A DNA stretch of 57,672 bases from an uncultured Oscillospiraceae bacterium (GCA_900552945.1 USBI01000006.1:1-57672), one strand, 5' to 3'. Counted from the stretch's first letter, positions 1 to 8,587 are shown. Made by a program: numbers and translations. Notes: generated by a model not told the origin, from the sequence alone.

Positions 1-59
1 TCTTTTTCACCACCACCATTCATTTTCGGGGTTGATTTTTAATAGTTAATCTTTCTTAC

Positions 60-1223
60 TTAAATGACAGCCGCCCGCAGGATTTTCGCCTGATCGGTGC
101 GTTCCCACGGGAACTCCGGCCTGCCGAAATGTCCATAGGCGGCGGTCCCAGTATATCTCGGTGATAACAGATCCAGTTTTGCGATAATCTCGGCAGGCGT
201 TAACCCAAACACCAGTTTTACCGCATCTGCCAGACAGTCATCGGCGCAGACCGTTTCGGTTTTAAAGGTATCTACTTCCACCATCACCGGTTGGGCTGCC
301 CCAATAGCATAAGCCAGTGTAACCTGACACCGTTCGCACAAACCCGCCGCCACAAGGTTTTTAGCAATATATCGGGCCATGTATGCGCCGGAGCGATCCA
401 CTTTGGTGGCGTCCTTACCGGAAAAAGCACCGCCGCCGTGAGGCGCGAACACTCCGAAGCTGTCCACCATGAGTTTTCGTCCGGTGAGACCGGTATCTGC
501 TTCCGGGCCGCCCAGCACAAACCTTCCGGCTGGATTGATTAAAATTTTTGTATCCTCATCCGGTGGCAGGACCTGCAAAGCAGGGGCAATCACTTTATCC
601 GTCAGTTCGAAGCAGAGTTCATCGGCGGGGATTTCAGCGCTGTGCTGGGCAGACAGCACAACGGTATCCAGCCGGAATGGTTTTCCATCCTCATCATATT
701 CCACGGTGACTTGTGCTTTCCCGTCCGGCCTTAGTCCTTGAATTGCCCCGGATTTTCGGGCGATGGTGAGAGCGCTGGTCAGACGGTGTGCCAGCACAAC
801 CGGCAGAGGAAGCATTTGCGAGGTTTCCGAACAGGCATATCCCACCATGATGCCCTGATCGCCAGCGCCGAGCTGCAGAGAGGGACTGCTCCCATCCACA
901 TTTCTTCGCTGCTCTAACGAACAGTCCACACCTGCGGCGATGTCCGGGCTTTGCTTATGGATGAGGCACTGGATAGCAAAACGGGCCGGATTGTAGCCTA
1001 CTTTTCGGAGAACTGAACGAACAATCGACGGGATAGAAGGTTCATACAGGCTGGTAATCTCCCCGGCAACAATGATCTGCCCTCTGGTAGCCATCACTTC
1101 GCAGGCCACACGGGAGAGGGCGTCATGGGAAAGGCATTCATCCAGCACACTGTCGGCAATGAGGTCGCACAGCTTATCCGGATGCCCTTCCGTAACAGAT
1201 TCAGCAGTATAAAATTGATTCAT
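60..1223 (-). CDS. metK: S-adenosylmethionine synthetase (methionine adenosyltransferase)
   Basis: Makes S-adenosylmethionine from ATP and methionine in the cytoplasm. The 387 residues are near the family's usual 380-400 and appear complete. The N-terminal 'ESVTEGHPDK' ATP-binding motif, the central 'GAGDQGIMVGYA' motif and the 'GGGAFSGKD' phosphate loop are all present. The start ATG follows an AAGGAG ribosome site. It is the last cargo gene seen before the window edge, in line with the small element genes upstream. It therefore looks like a copy carried by the mobile element rather than the housekeeping gene. Inference: it supports SAM supply for the element's own DNA methyltransferase at 8574-9731. 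I cannot see whether the host has a second metK. Confidence 0.95.
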   Translation of the reverse strand: MNQFYTAESVTEGHPDKLCDLIADSVLDECLSHDALSRVACEVMATRGQIIVAGEITSLYEPSIPSIVRSVLRKVGYNPARFAIQCLIHKQSPDIAAGVDCSLEQRRNVDGSSPSLQLGAGDQGIMVGYACSETSQMLPLPVVLAHRLTSALTIARKSGAIQGLRPDGKAQVTVEYDEDGKPFRLDTVVLSAQHSAEIPADELCFELTDKVIAPALQVLPPDEDTKILINPAGRFVLGGPEADTGLTGRKLMVDSFGVFAPHGGGAFSGKDATKVDRSGAYMARYIAKNLVAAGLCERCQVTLAYAIGAAQPVMVEVDTFKTETVCADDCLADAVKLVFGLTPAEIIAKLDLLSPRYTGTAAYGHFGRPEFPWERTDQAKILRAAVI

Positions 1224-1234
1224 GGCATTCTCCT

Positions 1235-1627
1235 TTATCGTTCATGATTCGGGGGCTTTTTGGTTTTTGGGCTTACCACAGGGTTTATTCGGATACACAA
1301 AAGCCCTTCCGGTGTTTGGATGAATTTCTCAGGGCTTATAAACATCTGCTGATACTTCTGCATTTGTTTTTCAGTCAGGCTGGAGAAGTTTTCCCCCTGA
1401 ATACCACAGACAAAAAAAGCTCCCGCAATTATGTCATAGTTCTCAAGCACACGGTTTAGCGGCAGCCCCATATTTTTCCCTTCGTCATTGCAGACAATAG
1501 CAACAGGTTCTTCCCACGGATAAAGTGCCTGAATGGGGCCGCCTACCATTTGCTGCATTTCATGAAGGTCGTTTTTCATCTCAACAGGCCGGGCTGGTTT
1601 GCCCGGTTCTACAAGTAATACTCGCAT
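1235..1627 (-). CDS. DUF3846-like small element protein
   Basis: A 130-residue protein that resembles the DUF3846 family of conjugative-element and phage genomes. It opens with 'MRVLLVEPGKPARPVEM', followed by an 'MQQMVGGPIQALYP' segment that is typical of the family, and then 'DEGKNMGLPLNR'. No catalytic motif, signal peptide or membrane segment is visible, so it is probably cytoplasmic. The function of the family is unknown to me. It lies 11 bases upstream of metK and 9 bases downstream of the 81-residue gene, so the three are probably co-transcribed. Its C-terminus ends in NHER, and the same tail and stop-codon junction recurs at the end of the amidoligase gene. Confidence 0.75.
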   Translation of the reverse strand: MRVLLVEPGKPARPVEMKNDLHEMQQMVGGPIQALYPWEEPVAIVCNDEGKNMGLPLNRVLENYDIIAGAFFVCGIQGENFSSLTEKQMQKYQQMFISPEKFIQTPEGLLCIRINPVVSPKTKKPPNHER

Positions 1628-1636
1628 TCTGGCAGA

Positions 1637-1882
1637 TCACCTCACTTGCAGGGAAAAGGGCTTCAGGCTTTTCCCGATTGCTTCATAGTTTTCAAAATGC
1701 ACCTCGCAGCCCAACAGATAAGACACCGCTTCTTCCCATTCCTTTAAAGGGTATCTTTCCTTGTCCGGCAGGCGGTACAGATCGCCAAGCGCCGCCCATT
1801 TGAGTTCCGGCAGCAGACGCAGGTTGGAGATAAAGGTGCGGTGCTGTTCGGCTACCACATCCAAAAGTCCAAGTTTTTTCAA
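1637..1882 (-). CDS. small element protein of unknown function
   Basis: An 81-residue protein that I do not recognise. It is probably cytoplasmic, with no signal peptide or membrane segment. It is rich in Trp, Glu and Leu ('LPELKWAALGDLYRLPDKERYPLKEW' region, residues about 23-49). It sits tightly between the DUF3846-like gene and a terminator-like hairpin at 1901-1937. Coding is supported by close spacing with its neighbours and protein-like composition. Small proteins of this size occur in the cargo regions of Clostridia conjugative elements. A second frame over the same DNA (1692-1895) is also open but looks like a shadow. Confidence 0.6.
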   Translation of the reverse strand: MKKLGLLDVVAEQHRTFISNLRLLPELKWAALGDLYRLPDKERYPLKEWEEAVSYLLGCEVHFENYEAIGKSLKPFSLQVR

Positions 1883-1900
1883 TCAATCCCTCCAATATGA

Positions 1901-1937
1901 TAAAAATAGGGACGGAGCGCTCTGCAGCGCCCCGTCC
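1901..1937 (-). terminator. intrinsic terminator-like hairpin
   Basis: A 12-base stem with one mismatch (arms 1910-1921 and 1926-1937) with a TATTTTTA tail on the minus strand. It lies just after the 30-residue gene and just before the 81-residue gene, so it would limit read-through from the sortase/adhesin genes into the metK group. Confidence 0.6.
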
Positions 1938-1951
1938 GATTGGTTCTTACG

Positions 1952-2044
1952 CTATTTTTTCCTGCGGTTACGAATATGCAGGAACACAAGGCCGCCCAAA
2001 ATGACAGCGCATAAACAGATCAAAATAATTGCTTTTGGTTCCAT
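1952..2044 (-). CDS. 30-residue single-pass membrane peptide
   Basis: A very short open frame, ATG at 2042-2044 and TAG at 1952-1954. It encodes a 30-residue peptide: a short N-terminus (MEPKA), about 17 hydrophobic residues (IILICLCAVILGGLVFL) and a strongly basic end (HIRNRRKK). This is the layout of a single membrane helix with its C-terminus in the cytoplasm. It begins only 10 bases after the sortase stop and is followed directly by a terminator, so it would be the last gene of the adhesin-sortase transcript. The function is unknown. It could help sortase or pilin assembly, or be a leftover membrane segment. No homologue was checked. Confidence 0.55.
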   Translation of the reverse strand: MEPKAIILICLCAVILGGLVFLHIRNRRKK

Positions 2045-2054
2045 TGATTGATTC

Positions 2055-2807
2055 TCACCTCACTTCTGCGGCGATGACCACCGTGCGGGCGTTTTCCCAT
2101 TCATAGGAACAGGTGACGAGCGTCAGCAGGCGGCAGTCCTCGCCGGGGATGGTTTGGGATTCGTATAATGACTGTGCGAAGAGCTCTTTCTGAAAAAACA
2201 GAAAATCCGCATGATCCGCAAATTCAGTGCGGTTAAACGGGAGCTTTGTGATATCGGTTTTCAGCACAGCCGCAATTTGGTATTCCCGCAGTCCATCGCT
2301 GGTCTGCAGCAGGATTTTGGAGTGTTCTTTGCGGAAGGCTTCATCAGCCATCTTTTGAAGAACAGCGAACATGGTCCCGTCATTCATGTTGTGCCCGTAG
2401 ACCACGGTATTTTGGCTCTCTGCGGAACAATCCCATTGAAAAAAGAGGCTTCCGGCAGTGCGCCATTCTCCCTTGTAGGTACGCCGCAGATAGTATTCGG
2501 GATCATCGGCGCTGCTTTGCAAAACCGGGTAATCCACACAGGTGCCGGGAATAGAAATCCAGCCTTTGATGTCCGGGTATTCAGCCTGCAAAGCGGGAAG
2601 GTCCACAAGGGATTCCGGTTCCGGCTGTTCTTTCCCAGCCGGTAAAACCCCGGAGCTTTCGGCTCCGGGGAGAGGCTGTGCGTATTCTTTTTTCAGGGCT
2701 TGTGTTTCTCCATTGGTCAGCCCCGGCTGTAAAACCAAAAACCAGAGAAGTCCCAATAAGCTCAGGCACAAAAGGCCGATGCAAAATCCTTTTAGAAAGA
2801 TTTTCAT
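2055..2807 (-). CDS. srtB: class B sortase
   Basis: A membrane-anchored transpeptidase that cuts a sorting signal and attaches surface proteins to the wall or to other pilin subunits. It has 250 residues. Residues about 5-27 form one N-terminal membrane helix. The catalytic triad is visible: His139 in 'VVYGHNMNDG', Cys233 in 'LLTLVTCSYEW' and Arg241 in 'NARTVVI'. The spacing and the LxTC motif fit the class B family. Its start overlaps the end of the adhesin gene by 4 bases, so the two are translationally coupled. The adhesin, with its C-terminal VPQTG signal, is the obvious substrate (inference). Confidence 0.92.
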   Translation of the reverse strand: MKIFLKGFCIGLLCLSLLGLLWFLVLQPGLTNGETQALKKEYAQPLPGAESSGVLPAGKEQPEPESLVDLPALQAEYPDIKGWISIPGTCVDYPVLQSSADDPEYYLRRTYKGEWRTAGSLFFQWDCSAESQNTVVYGHNMNDGTMFAVLQKMADEAFRKEHSKILLQTSDGLREYQIAAVLKTDITKLPFNRTEFADHADFLFFQKELFAQSLYESQTIPGEDCRLLTLVTCSYEWENARTVVIAAEVR

Positions 2808-5800
2808 TCTTCTGTGCCTTGATCCTCATCGGCCTGATCAGCAGATTTGCGCTTTTTACCTGTATAGCGCAGGAAAAGCAGAGCGCCGCCGGACAAAACT
2901 GCCAAGCCTGCCAGAGTGCCAAGGATGGCAGGCATCCACGGGTTATCACCGGTCTGCGGAACAGAGGGAACCTCCGGCACCAGTTTGTTATGCATCTTTA
3001 TGGTCGTTGTTTCGCCTGCTTTGATTTCTACGGTCTGATCGTCAGGCAGAATATACTTTTCGGAATCTTCGCCAGCTACTTCAGATACGGTGTATTCTCC
3101 CACACGGAGAGTGAGGTTGATCTCACCGTTTTCATCCGTTTTGAATTCCTGCTCATAAGCATTGCCCATGAAGTCAGTACCGCTGATTTTGAAGGTGCGC
3201 CCTTCGATCTTATCATCATCGGCGGTCTTTACTACCCTCAGGGAACCAGTCTGCGCTTTGTTCAGGAAGCCTACGCCAGCTTCGGTTTCGATGCGGACAA
3301 TCGCTTCATTCTCCGTAATGGAGAAAGGATAATATCCGTCATCCTTTTCGAAAAATTCTGGTGCTTCCTTCTCATGCAGGAAGTAATTTCCATACACAAG
3401 ATCCTTCATCTGGTAAAGACCCGGTTCGGTTTCCGTCATTTCACCTGCCAGCTTGTCGATATCCGCATTGAATTCCCCGTTATTGTCCACATCGGCATAA
3501 ACTTCAAAAACAGCCTCGGACAGCTTGTGGTCCGGATAATCGGCGTCCACCTTTATGGTTTCGGCGGTACCTTTGATGATCTGGTTTTCAATGGTGATTT
3601 CGATGGTCTGTCCGTCCTCAGTAATTTCTACCGGGAAGATTTCTTCCGTCAATACGAAGGCTTTGGGAGGTGCGATTTCACGCACGAGGAAGTTTCCAGC
3701 AGGCACCTTGTCAAACTCAAAGTACCCGATTTCATTGCTCTCGGTGACCATGAGGGCGGTTTCTTCGGTAAACTCCGTTTCGTCAAAACGGAACAGGCCG
3801 ATAACAGCGCCGCCTAATTCAAAACCATCCTGATCGACCTTCCAGCCGGATACCTTGCCGCGCTTTAAGGTATTTTCAATGGCTTCTCCATCGTTCGCTT
3901 CAATTTCCACTTTCGCCACATCCTGTCCGGCATACTCAAACACCACAGGGTATTTTTTGTCGCTCAAAATGTAGTGATCGTCGGTTCCGATTTCCTGCAC
4001 ATACAGGGAAGCCCCGCAGGGGATGTCGGTTGTAAATACGGCATTTCCATTCTCGTCAATGCCGATGGTTTCCATCAGCCCGTCTGCCGGGATGGAGGTA
4101 CCATCGGAGGCGGTCAGTTGTTCCGCAGCGAACAGTCCGAAAGTAATGTTTTTCCATTCCTCATTCATGCCGAGGGAGAAGGTTTCGTCCTGTTCCAGCA
4201 GCTTCTTGAGGGAAATCTCCACTTTCTGGCGTTCATTGACGAAGCCAACGCTTACAGAGGTGATCTCTACTTCCTGACCGGCATAGGACAAAACCACTTC
4301 CTTGGGTTCAGGATCGATTACCATGCCATCCGGCGCAGTGATTTCCTTCACCTGATAGCGGCTGAGATACAAAGGTTCCGAGGTGGCGGTCCCGTCACTT
4401 CCGGTAGTCAAAGCAGCCGCCAGTTCGCCTGCTTTCAGGTGGACGGTTCCATCCGGGGTAATAACATCTTCCAGTGCTGTGATCTCATAAACAGCGCCCG
4501 GCTGGCCCTGCACCTCATACTGAGGCTGGTACATCCCGCCGGATTCTACAACATGGCTGAATACTTCGCCCTCTTTGGAGACTGTAATCGTTCCCTTTTG
4601 CGGGATATTGTATTTCTCCACTGTAACCACGTCCTGTGAACCGTCTACCACAAAGGGAACCGGCTCTTTGTCAAGAACATATCCCCATGGACTCTGCTGT
4701 TCATACAACTCGTAATTTCCAAACGGAAGCGGTTCCGGCAGCATGAGGGTTCCTGTGGCGTCCGTCACGAAAGTGTCGATATCGATGGGGCTGGGGTAGT
4801 TGATATGCTGTACCACCCACTCGCCGGTATCGGTGTTGCGGATTTTGACTGCTGTTCCCGCCAGAGGAATGATTTTGCCGGATTCGGCGTCTTTCTTCTC
4901 AAAGCGGATGAGCGAGGTAAAGGTGGGGTTATTGAGAATAAAATAATAGGTTTTACCGTGCTCGGAAATGAACACGGAGAAGTCCGGGACAAATTTCTGT
5001 CCTTCCGCACCTTTGGTCTGATGCACCACATACAAGCCATACGGAAGATCCTTTGAACGGGCAAATCCATAGGAATCGGTGGTCAGCAGGTCACGCTCGG
5101 TTTCTTTTGCGTTCTCATAGCTGCCTGCGCTGGCCAGATAAATCTGGAACTGCGCTCCTTCTTCCGGCTGCTCGATCTGCACCTCATTATTGGATACTGT
5201 TTTCAAAAGGGAAGCGGAAGGATCGGCTTTAAGCCCGGCAGCCAATGGGATAACTTCCGACTCAGAATCAACATTTTCTACAGGTTCAGATTGGCTTTCC
5301 GAAACAGAACTGCTCTCCGCAGGCTGTTCTTCTGAAGGTGCTGTGGATTCTTTGCTTTCCGGAGTGGATGAGGAATCCATTGTTTCTTCCATTGAACTGT
5401 TCTCTGTGAGTTCAGTGTCCGGTGTTTCGGGAACCGGTGTATTTTCTGCGGCGTTGCTTTCCTCATTGGGTGTTTCTACCTGCGGGACAGCTTCTTCCTG
5501 ATCCGGATTGGCTGGTTTATCCGTATGCTTGGTGATAGCAATGCTACCGAGGATAACATCCTCTGTAACGGTCATGGGGATGCTGTTGTTTTCCAAGGTG
5601 AAATTTCCCGGTTCTGCGCCTACCGGATAGATAGTTTCGTCCAGCAGGTATCCTTCGCTGGGTGTAATCTCACGAATTGTATAATCCGATCCGCAGGGGT
5701 ATTCCTTGGTGGTGAATTTGCCCCCGTTTGCTGTGGTATAGGTATCCAGCAGGTTTTCCCCTTTGAACATACCGTATAAAGCGCCATCCAAGCTGGAATC

Positions 5801-7021
5801 GCCTTGTGCTTCCCCGGTTTCGGAATCCACCTTTTCCAATTCAACCGTAAATTTCTTCAGAATATTGGAAAAGCTCACGCTGGAAGTCTGGCCGGGATAG
5901 ATGGTTACCTGCTTGGATTCAGGCTGGACATATTTGTCCGGGGCACGTTCCGTTACGGTGTATGTTCCAGCTTGGATATTGTCTACCCGGATGGTTCCGT
6001 CCGGTCCGGTCACCACGTCTTTTTCGATTCCATTCCCGGAAATATGAAAAGGAATGCCGGAAACCTCGCCATCTTCGGAGGTTTTCACAAGCTGCAGGGT
6101 ACCCGCCTTGATCTCAAGGGAAAAATAGCACTTTACGGGTTCAGCGGAGCCTTTGACGTCAAAAGTGACTACATTCTGGTATTCATTACGCAGCCAGTAT
6201 TTGGTGCCGCCTGTTACAACACCGGGGATAGAGGAAGGCAGTTCCTTTTCTGCGGTGATTGTACCGAATTCCTTTTTATCCGTAGAAACATGAAGTTTGT
6301 TCCCGCTGATGGAAAAATCCACACCCGGATAACTGACGGAAAAATCTTTGAGAACATTGTTTTCATCCACCAATGTGGTTTCATTTTTTCCAGTGTCCTC
6401 ATTGTATTTGAGGTCATGGGTGTATGCGCCGACCGCACTGGGATTCTCGGTGGCAAAGGATGGAATGGTGTGATAAGTTACCACGTTTTCCCTCAGCTTC
6501 TGAAAGATCGTCTTTGCCGCAGGGCTGTTGGCAGTAATTTCATTCACGATCTGGTTTTCATATCCGGTGCCAAGCTGCCCGTGGGCAATCAGCCAAATGA
6601 GGATTTGGGTGGCAATGTATTCATCCATGGCGCTCCCGCCGTACTTAGTGCCGGTTTCCACGTTATATCCCAAGGTCAGAGCAGTGTTGATCATTGCTTT
6701 CTGTTCCGTGGTAAGGGCGGCATAATCATCCGACTGGTCATAGCCAATCCCGGTATGGGTTGCCACGCCAAGCTGGATACAATAGGCAGTGCGGAAAGCT
6801 GTTAAATCGTTAATTCGCAGTTCAGTAAATTTATCTGTGCTGTATCCACCAAATGGTGCCGGAAGGCTGGAGCTAAGAGAATATCCTCTGCCGTTATAGT
6901 CGATCATGGAGATATATCCATCATAGTCGTATTCAGCGGCAAAAGCGTTGCTTGGTACAATACCAAAGCAAAGAAGCACCGCCATCATCATGGACAGAAA
7001 TCTTTTTAGATGTTTTTTCAT
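2804..7021 (-). CDS. thioester-domain / Cna_B-repeat cell-wall-anchored adhesin
   Basis: A 1405-residue surface protein. Residues 1-29 are a signal peptide (cleavage after 'NAFAA'). Next comes a thioester domain: Cys81 in 'TAYCIQ' and Gln139 in 'ATQILIW' are the pair known to form an internal Cys-Gln thioester that can bind host amines covalently. A series of Cna_B-type beta domains follows, marked by 'VKTSEDGE', 'LEKVDSETG', 'EKKDAESGK' and 'KVDADYPD' openings, which are expected to form Lys-Asn isopeptide bonds. A Ser/Glu/Pro-rich spacer lies near residues 500-590. The end has a VPQTG sorting signal, a hydrophobic helix and a basic tail (GKKRK). The RBS is AAAGGAG. The coupled sortase follows. 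It is probably displayed by cells that carry the element. Confidence 0.93.
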   Translation of the reverse strand: MKKHLKRFLSMMMAVLLCFGIVPSNAFAAEYDYDGYISMIDYNGRGYSLSSSLPAPFGGYSTDKFTELRINDLTAFRTAYCIQLGVATHTGIGYDQSDDYAALTTEQKAMINTALTLGYNVETGTKYGGSAMDEYIATQILIWLIAHGQLGTGYENQIVNEITANSPAAKTIFQKLRENVVTYHTIPSFATENPSAVGAYTHDLKYNEDTGKNETTLVDENNVLKDFSVSYPGVDFSISGNKLHVSTDKKEFGTITAEKELPSSIPGVVTGGTKYWLRNEYQNVVTFDVKGSAEPVKCYFSLEIKAGTLQLVKTSEDGEVSGIPFHISGNGIEKDVVTGPDGTIRVDNIQAGTYTVTERAPDKYVQPESKQVTIYPGQTSSVSFSNILKKFTVELEKVDSETGEAQGDSSLDGALYGMFKGENLLDTYTTANGGKFTTKEYPCGSDYTIREITPSEGYLLDETIYPVGAEPGNFTLENNSIPMTVTEDVILGSIAITKHTDKPANPDQEEAVPQVETPNEESNAAENTPVPETPDTELTENSSMEETMDSSSTPESKESTAPSEEQPAESSSVSESQSEPVENVDSESEVIPLAAGLKADPSASLLKTVSNNEVQIEQPEEGAQFQIYLASAGSYENAKETERDLLTTDSYGFARSKDLPYGLYVVHQTKGAEGQKFVPDFSVFISEHGKTYYFILNNPTFTSLIRFEKKDAESGKIIPLAGTAVKIRNTDTGEWVVQHINYPSPIDIDTFVTDATGTLMLPEPLPFGNYELYEQQSPWGYVLDKEPVPFVVDGSQDVVTVEKYNIPQKGTITVSKEGEVFSHVVESGGMYQPQYEVQGQPGAVYEITALEDVITPDGTVHLKAGELAAALTTGSDGTATSEPLYLSRYQVKEITAPDGMVIDPEPKEVVLSYAGQEVEITSVSVGFVNERQKVEISLKKLLEQDETFSLGMNEEWKNITFGLFAAEQLTASDGTSIPADGLMETIGIDENGNAVFTTDIPCGASLYVQEIGTDDHYILSDKKYPVVFEYAGQDVAKVEIEANDGEAIENTLKRGKVSGWKVDQDGFELGGAVIGLFRFDETEFTEETALMVTESNEIGYFEFDKVPAGNFLVREIAPPKAFVLTEEIFPVEITEDGQTIEITIENQIIKGTAETIKVDADYPDHKLSEAVFEVYADVDNNGEFNADIDKLAGEMTETEPGLYQMKDLVYGNYFLHEKEAPEFFEKDDGYYPFSITENEAIVRIETEAGVGFLNKAQTGSLRVVKTADDDKIEGRTFKISGTDFMGNAYEQEFKTDENGEINLTLRVGEYTVSEVAGEDSEKYILPDDQTVEIKAGETTTIKMHNKLVPEVPSVPQTGDNPWMPAILGTLAGLAVLSGGALLFLRYTGKKRKSADQADEDQGTEE

Positions 7022-7040
7022 GAAGTTCTCCTTTCGGATA

Positions 7041-7091
7041 AAATAAAAAATGCCCCCGCAGGCTGAAAGAAAACTCTCAACCTACGGGGGC
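7041..7091 (-). terminator. terminator hairpin directly upstream of the adhesin gene
   Basis: A GC-rich stem (arms 7052-7062 and 7081-7091) with a T-rich tail on the minus strand, ending about 20 bases before the adhesin start codon. It separates the cyclotransferase gene from the adhesin and could act as a plain terminator or as an attenuator. Confidence 0.7.
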
Positions 7092-7099
7092 AAGTCAAT

Positions 7100-7621
7100 T
7101 TATCGTTCTTCTTTGTGTTTGGGATGGCGCTGTTTTTTGTGAGGGACTACCTTCTGAGGCAGTTCCTGCTGTGTACAGCGAACCGCTTCGATCACAGTTT
7201 GGGTATCGATCCCATTTTGTCTGCACCCATTCAGAATACCTTCCAAATAGGAAACAGAGGGCATGGCGGGTTTGTCTTTATACGGGCTGTTCATGGTATA
7301 GGCCATGATTTCCCGTCTGACTCCGTCCTGATTTGTCACTGTAACAGGCTCTTTCCCATATAAAAAGGGAAATCCTTCGTAATGATCCAGATGCTGTTCG
7401 TCCCGTTCGGAAATACGCCAGAGGACGCCGTCCACATAGCTTCCTTCTTCCGGCAGAATGGTGGCAACGCCATTCCCGCCGCCATTGGTGCGGAACGCAA
7501 GGCGGTATCCCTCTAACCGGACGGATTCCACAACTTCTGCATCCGGACAGCGAAACGCCATCTGATTCAGGTTCATATTAGAACCATACGCAAAATAAAG
7601 TTTTTCTTTGGTTTTGATCAT
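7100..7621 (-). CDS. gamma-glutamylcyclotransferase (AIG2/GGCT fold) family protein
   Basis: A 173-residue cytoplasmic protein. The N-terminal 'LYFAYGSNMN' is the signature substrate loop of the gamma-glutamylcyclotransferase fold. A Glu in the 'LDHYEGFP' segment matches the position of the family's catalytic acid. Known members release 5-oxoproline from gamma-glutamyl amines. The start lies 3 bases after the stop of the amidoligase gene, so the two are coupled. Pairing of this fold with amidoligases has been described in comparative genomics (Iyer and co-workers' amidoligase survey) and suggests formation and removal of a gamma-glutamyl or similar amide tag. The last 25 residues are basic and low in complexity. 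The substrate is unknown. Confidence 0.85.
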   Translation of the reverse strand: MIKTKEKLYFAYGSNMNLNQMAFRCPDAEVVESVRLEGYRLAFRTNGGGNGVATILPEEGSYVDGVLWRISERDEQHLDHYEGFPFLYGKEPVTVTNQDGVRREIMAYTMNSPYKDKPAMPSVSYLEGILNGCRQNGIDTQTVIEAVRCTQQELPQKVVPHKKQRHPKHKEER

Positions 7622-7624
7622 CTC

Positions 7625-8587
7625 CTATCGTTCATGGTTTTGGCGGTTCTGCAGGCTGGGATATTGGGATTTGTCATATCGCCATGCCCGGTCGCCGGGG
7701 AGGTTCGAGAGCAGATGCTCCCGCACATTTTTGTATTCCGGTCCGATGAGGCCAAGGCGCAAAAGAAAGGTGCGGAAGGTAAAGGCGGGGTTTTCGCTGA
7801 TCTCGGTTTTGCGCATGACCGTCCGGCTCTGGTTGATGACCTGTGCGGAGATCGCCAGCGCCAGCGTAATGTTCGCCCGCACCTTACCGGCATGGAGGGT
7901 GCTTTCAAAACAGCGCCATTCCAATGTCCCACGGTAAAACACAGAATGAAGGTTTAAGGCATAATACCTCGTCCAGTTGTAATGCTCATAGCTTCCGTCA
8001 GAACCCTCATACCATTCCTGCCTTAGCCGATCCATGGTAGTGTTGGTGGGAAGCTTGCGGATTTTTTCCAGCATGGGCTCCCGCACCTTCTGGCACCAGC
8101 GCTCCACCCGGCTCTCATTCACATTTAAGGCTTTGAACAGGATATCCTCTTTGGAATACATGATGGAGAGGGCGTTTTTCAGGCTCTGCGGGGTATGCTT
8201 GGAAGCGTCCACATGGACGTGCATCCCGCAGCTTGGATTCACCACAGCCCCCGCATGGCGTAAGGCACGGACGACTTCCTGCAGTTTTCCCATTTCGCTG
8301 TATTCCAGTTTGGGGGAATTCATTTCCACCTTGTAGGTTCCATCGCCATTGGAAACCTGCTGCCGCCCAATCCGTTGCGAGCCGTGGATGCTGGAATCGT
8401 AGACAAACCGCCATTTTTTGCCCTCGTTGTCTATAACCTCCCACGGATCGTAGATGCGGGATTCGTGAGTTTGACGGGCCATGGTGCCGAATAGGGAAGC
8501 CACCGCTTCCGCTGCTTTCTGGCGGGTGAGCCCCGTCATCTCGATTTCGCAGCCGAAGTATTGGTCTTTTAAATCAATCGATGGCAT
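7625..8587 (-). CDS. amidoligase (COOH-NH2 ligase, glutamine-synthetase-like fold)
   Basis: A 320-residue member of the Amidoligase_2 family, predicted to join a carboxylate to an amine with ATP. Visible family motifs are 'YFGCEIEMTG' near the N-terminus (acidic metal ligands), 'CGMHVHVD' in the middle and 'YALNLHSVFYRGTLEWRCFE' near residues 215-235. The length is normal for the family. It overlaps the upstream methyltransferase stop by 14 bases and is followed at once by the cyclotransferase gene, so the three form one operon. The C-terminus ends in NHER. The biochemical substrate of this clade is not known to me. A peptide, a protein side chain or a cell-wall peptide is possible. Confidence 0.88.
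   Translation of the reverse strand: MPSIDLKDQYFGCEIEMTGLTRQKAAEAVASLFGTMARQTHESRIYDPWEVIDNEGKKWRFVYDSSIHGSQRIGRQQVSNGDGTYKVEMNSPKLEYSEMGKLQEVVRALRHAGAVVNPSCGMHVHVDASKHTPQSLKNALSIMYSKEDILFKALNVNESRVERWCQKVREPMLEKIRKLPTNTTMDRLRQEWYEGSDGSYEHYNWTRYYALNLHSVFYRGTLEWRCFESTLHAGKVRANITLALAISAQVINQSRTVMRKTEISENPAFTFRTFLLRLGLIGPEYKNVREHLLSNLPGDRAWRYDKSQYPSLQNRQNHER

Noticed and set aside
2678..3817. 379-codon plus-strand frame opposite the adhesin gene
   Set aside because: It mirrors the repeat structure of the adhesin gene; composition and context do not support coding.
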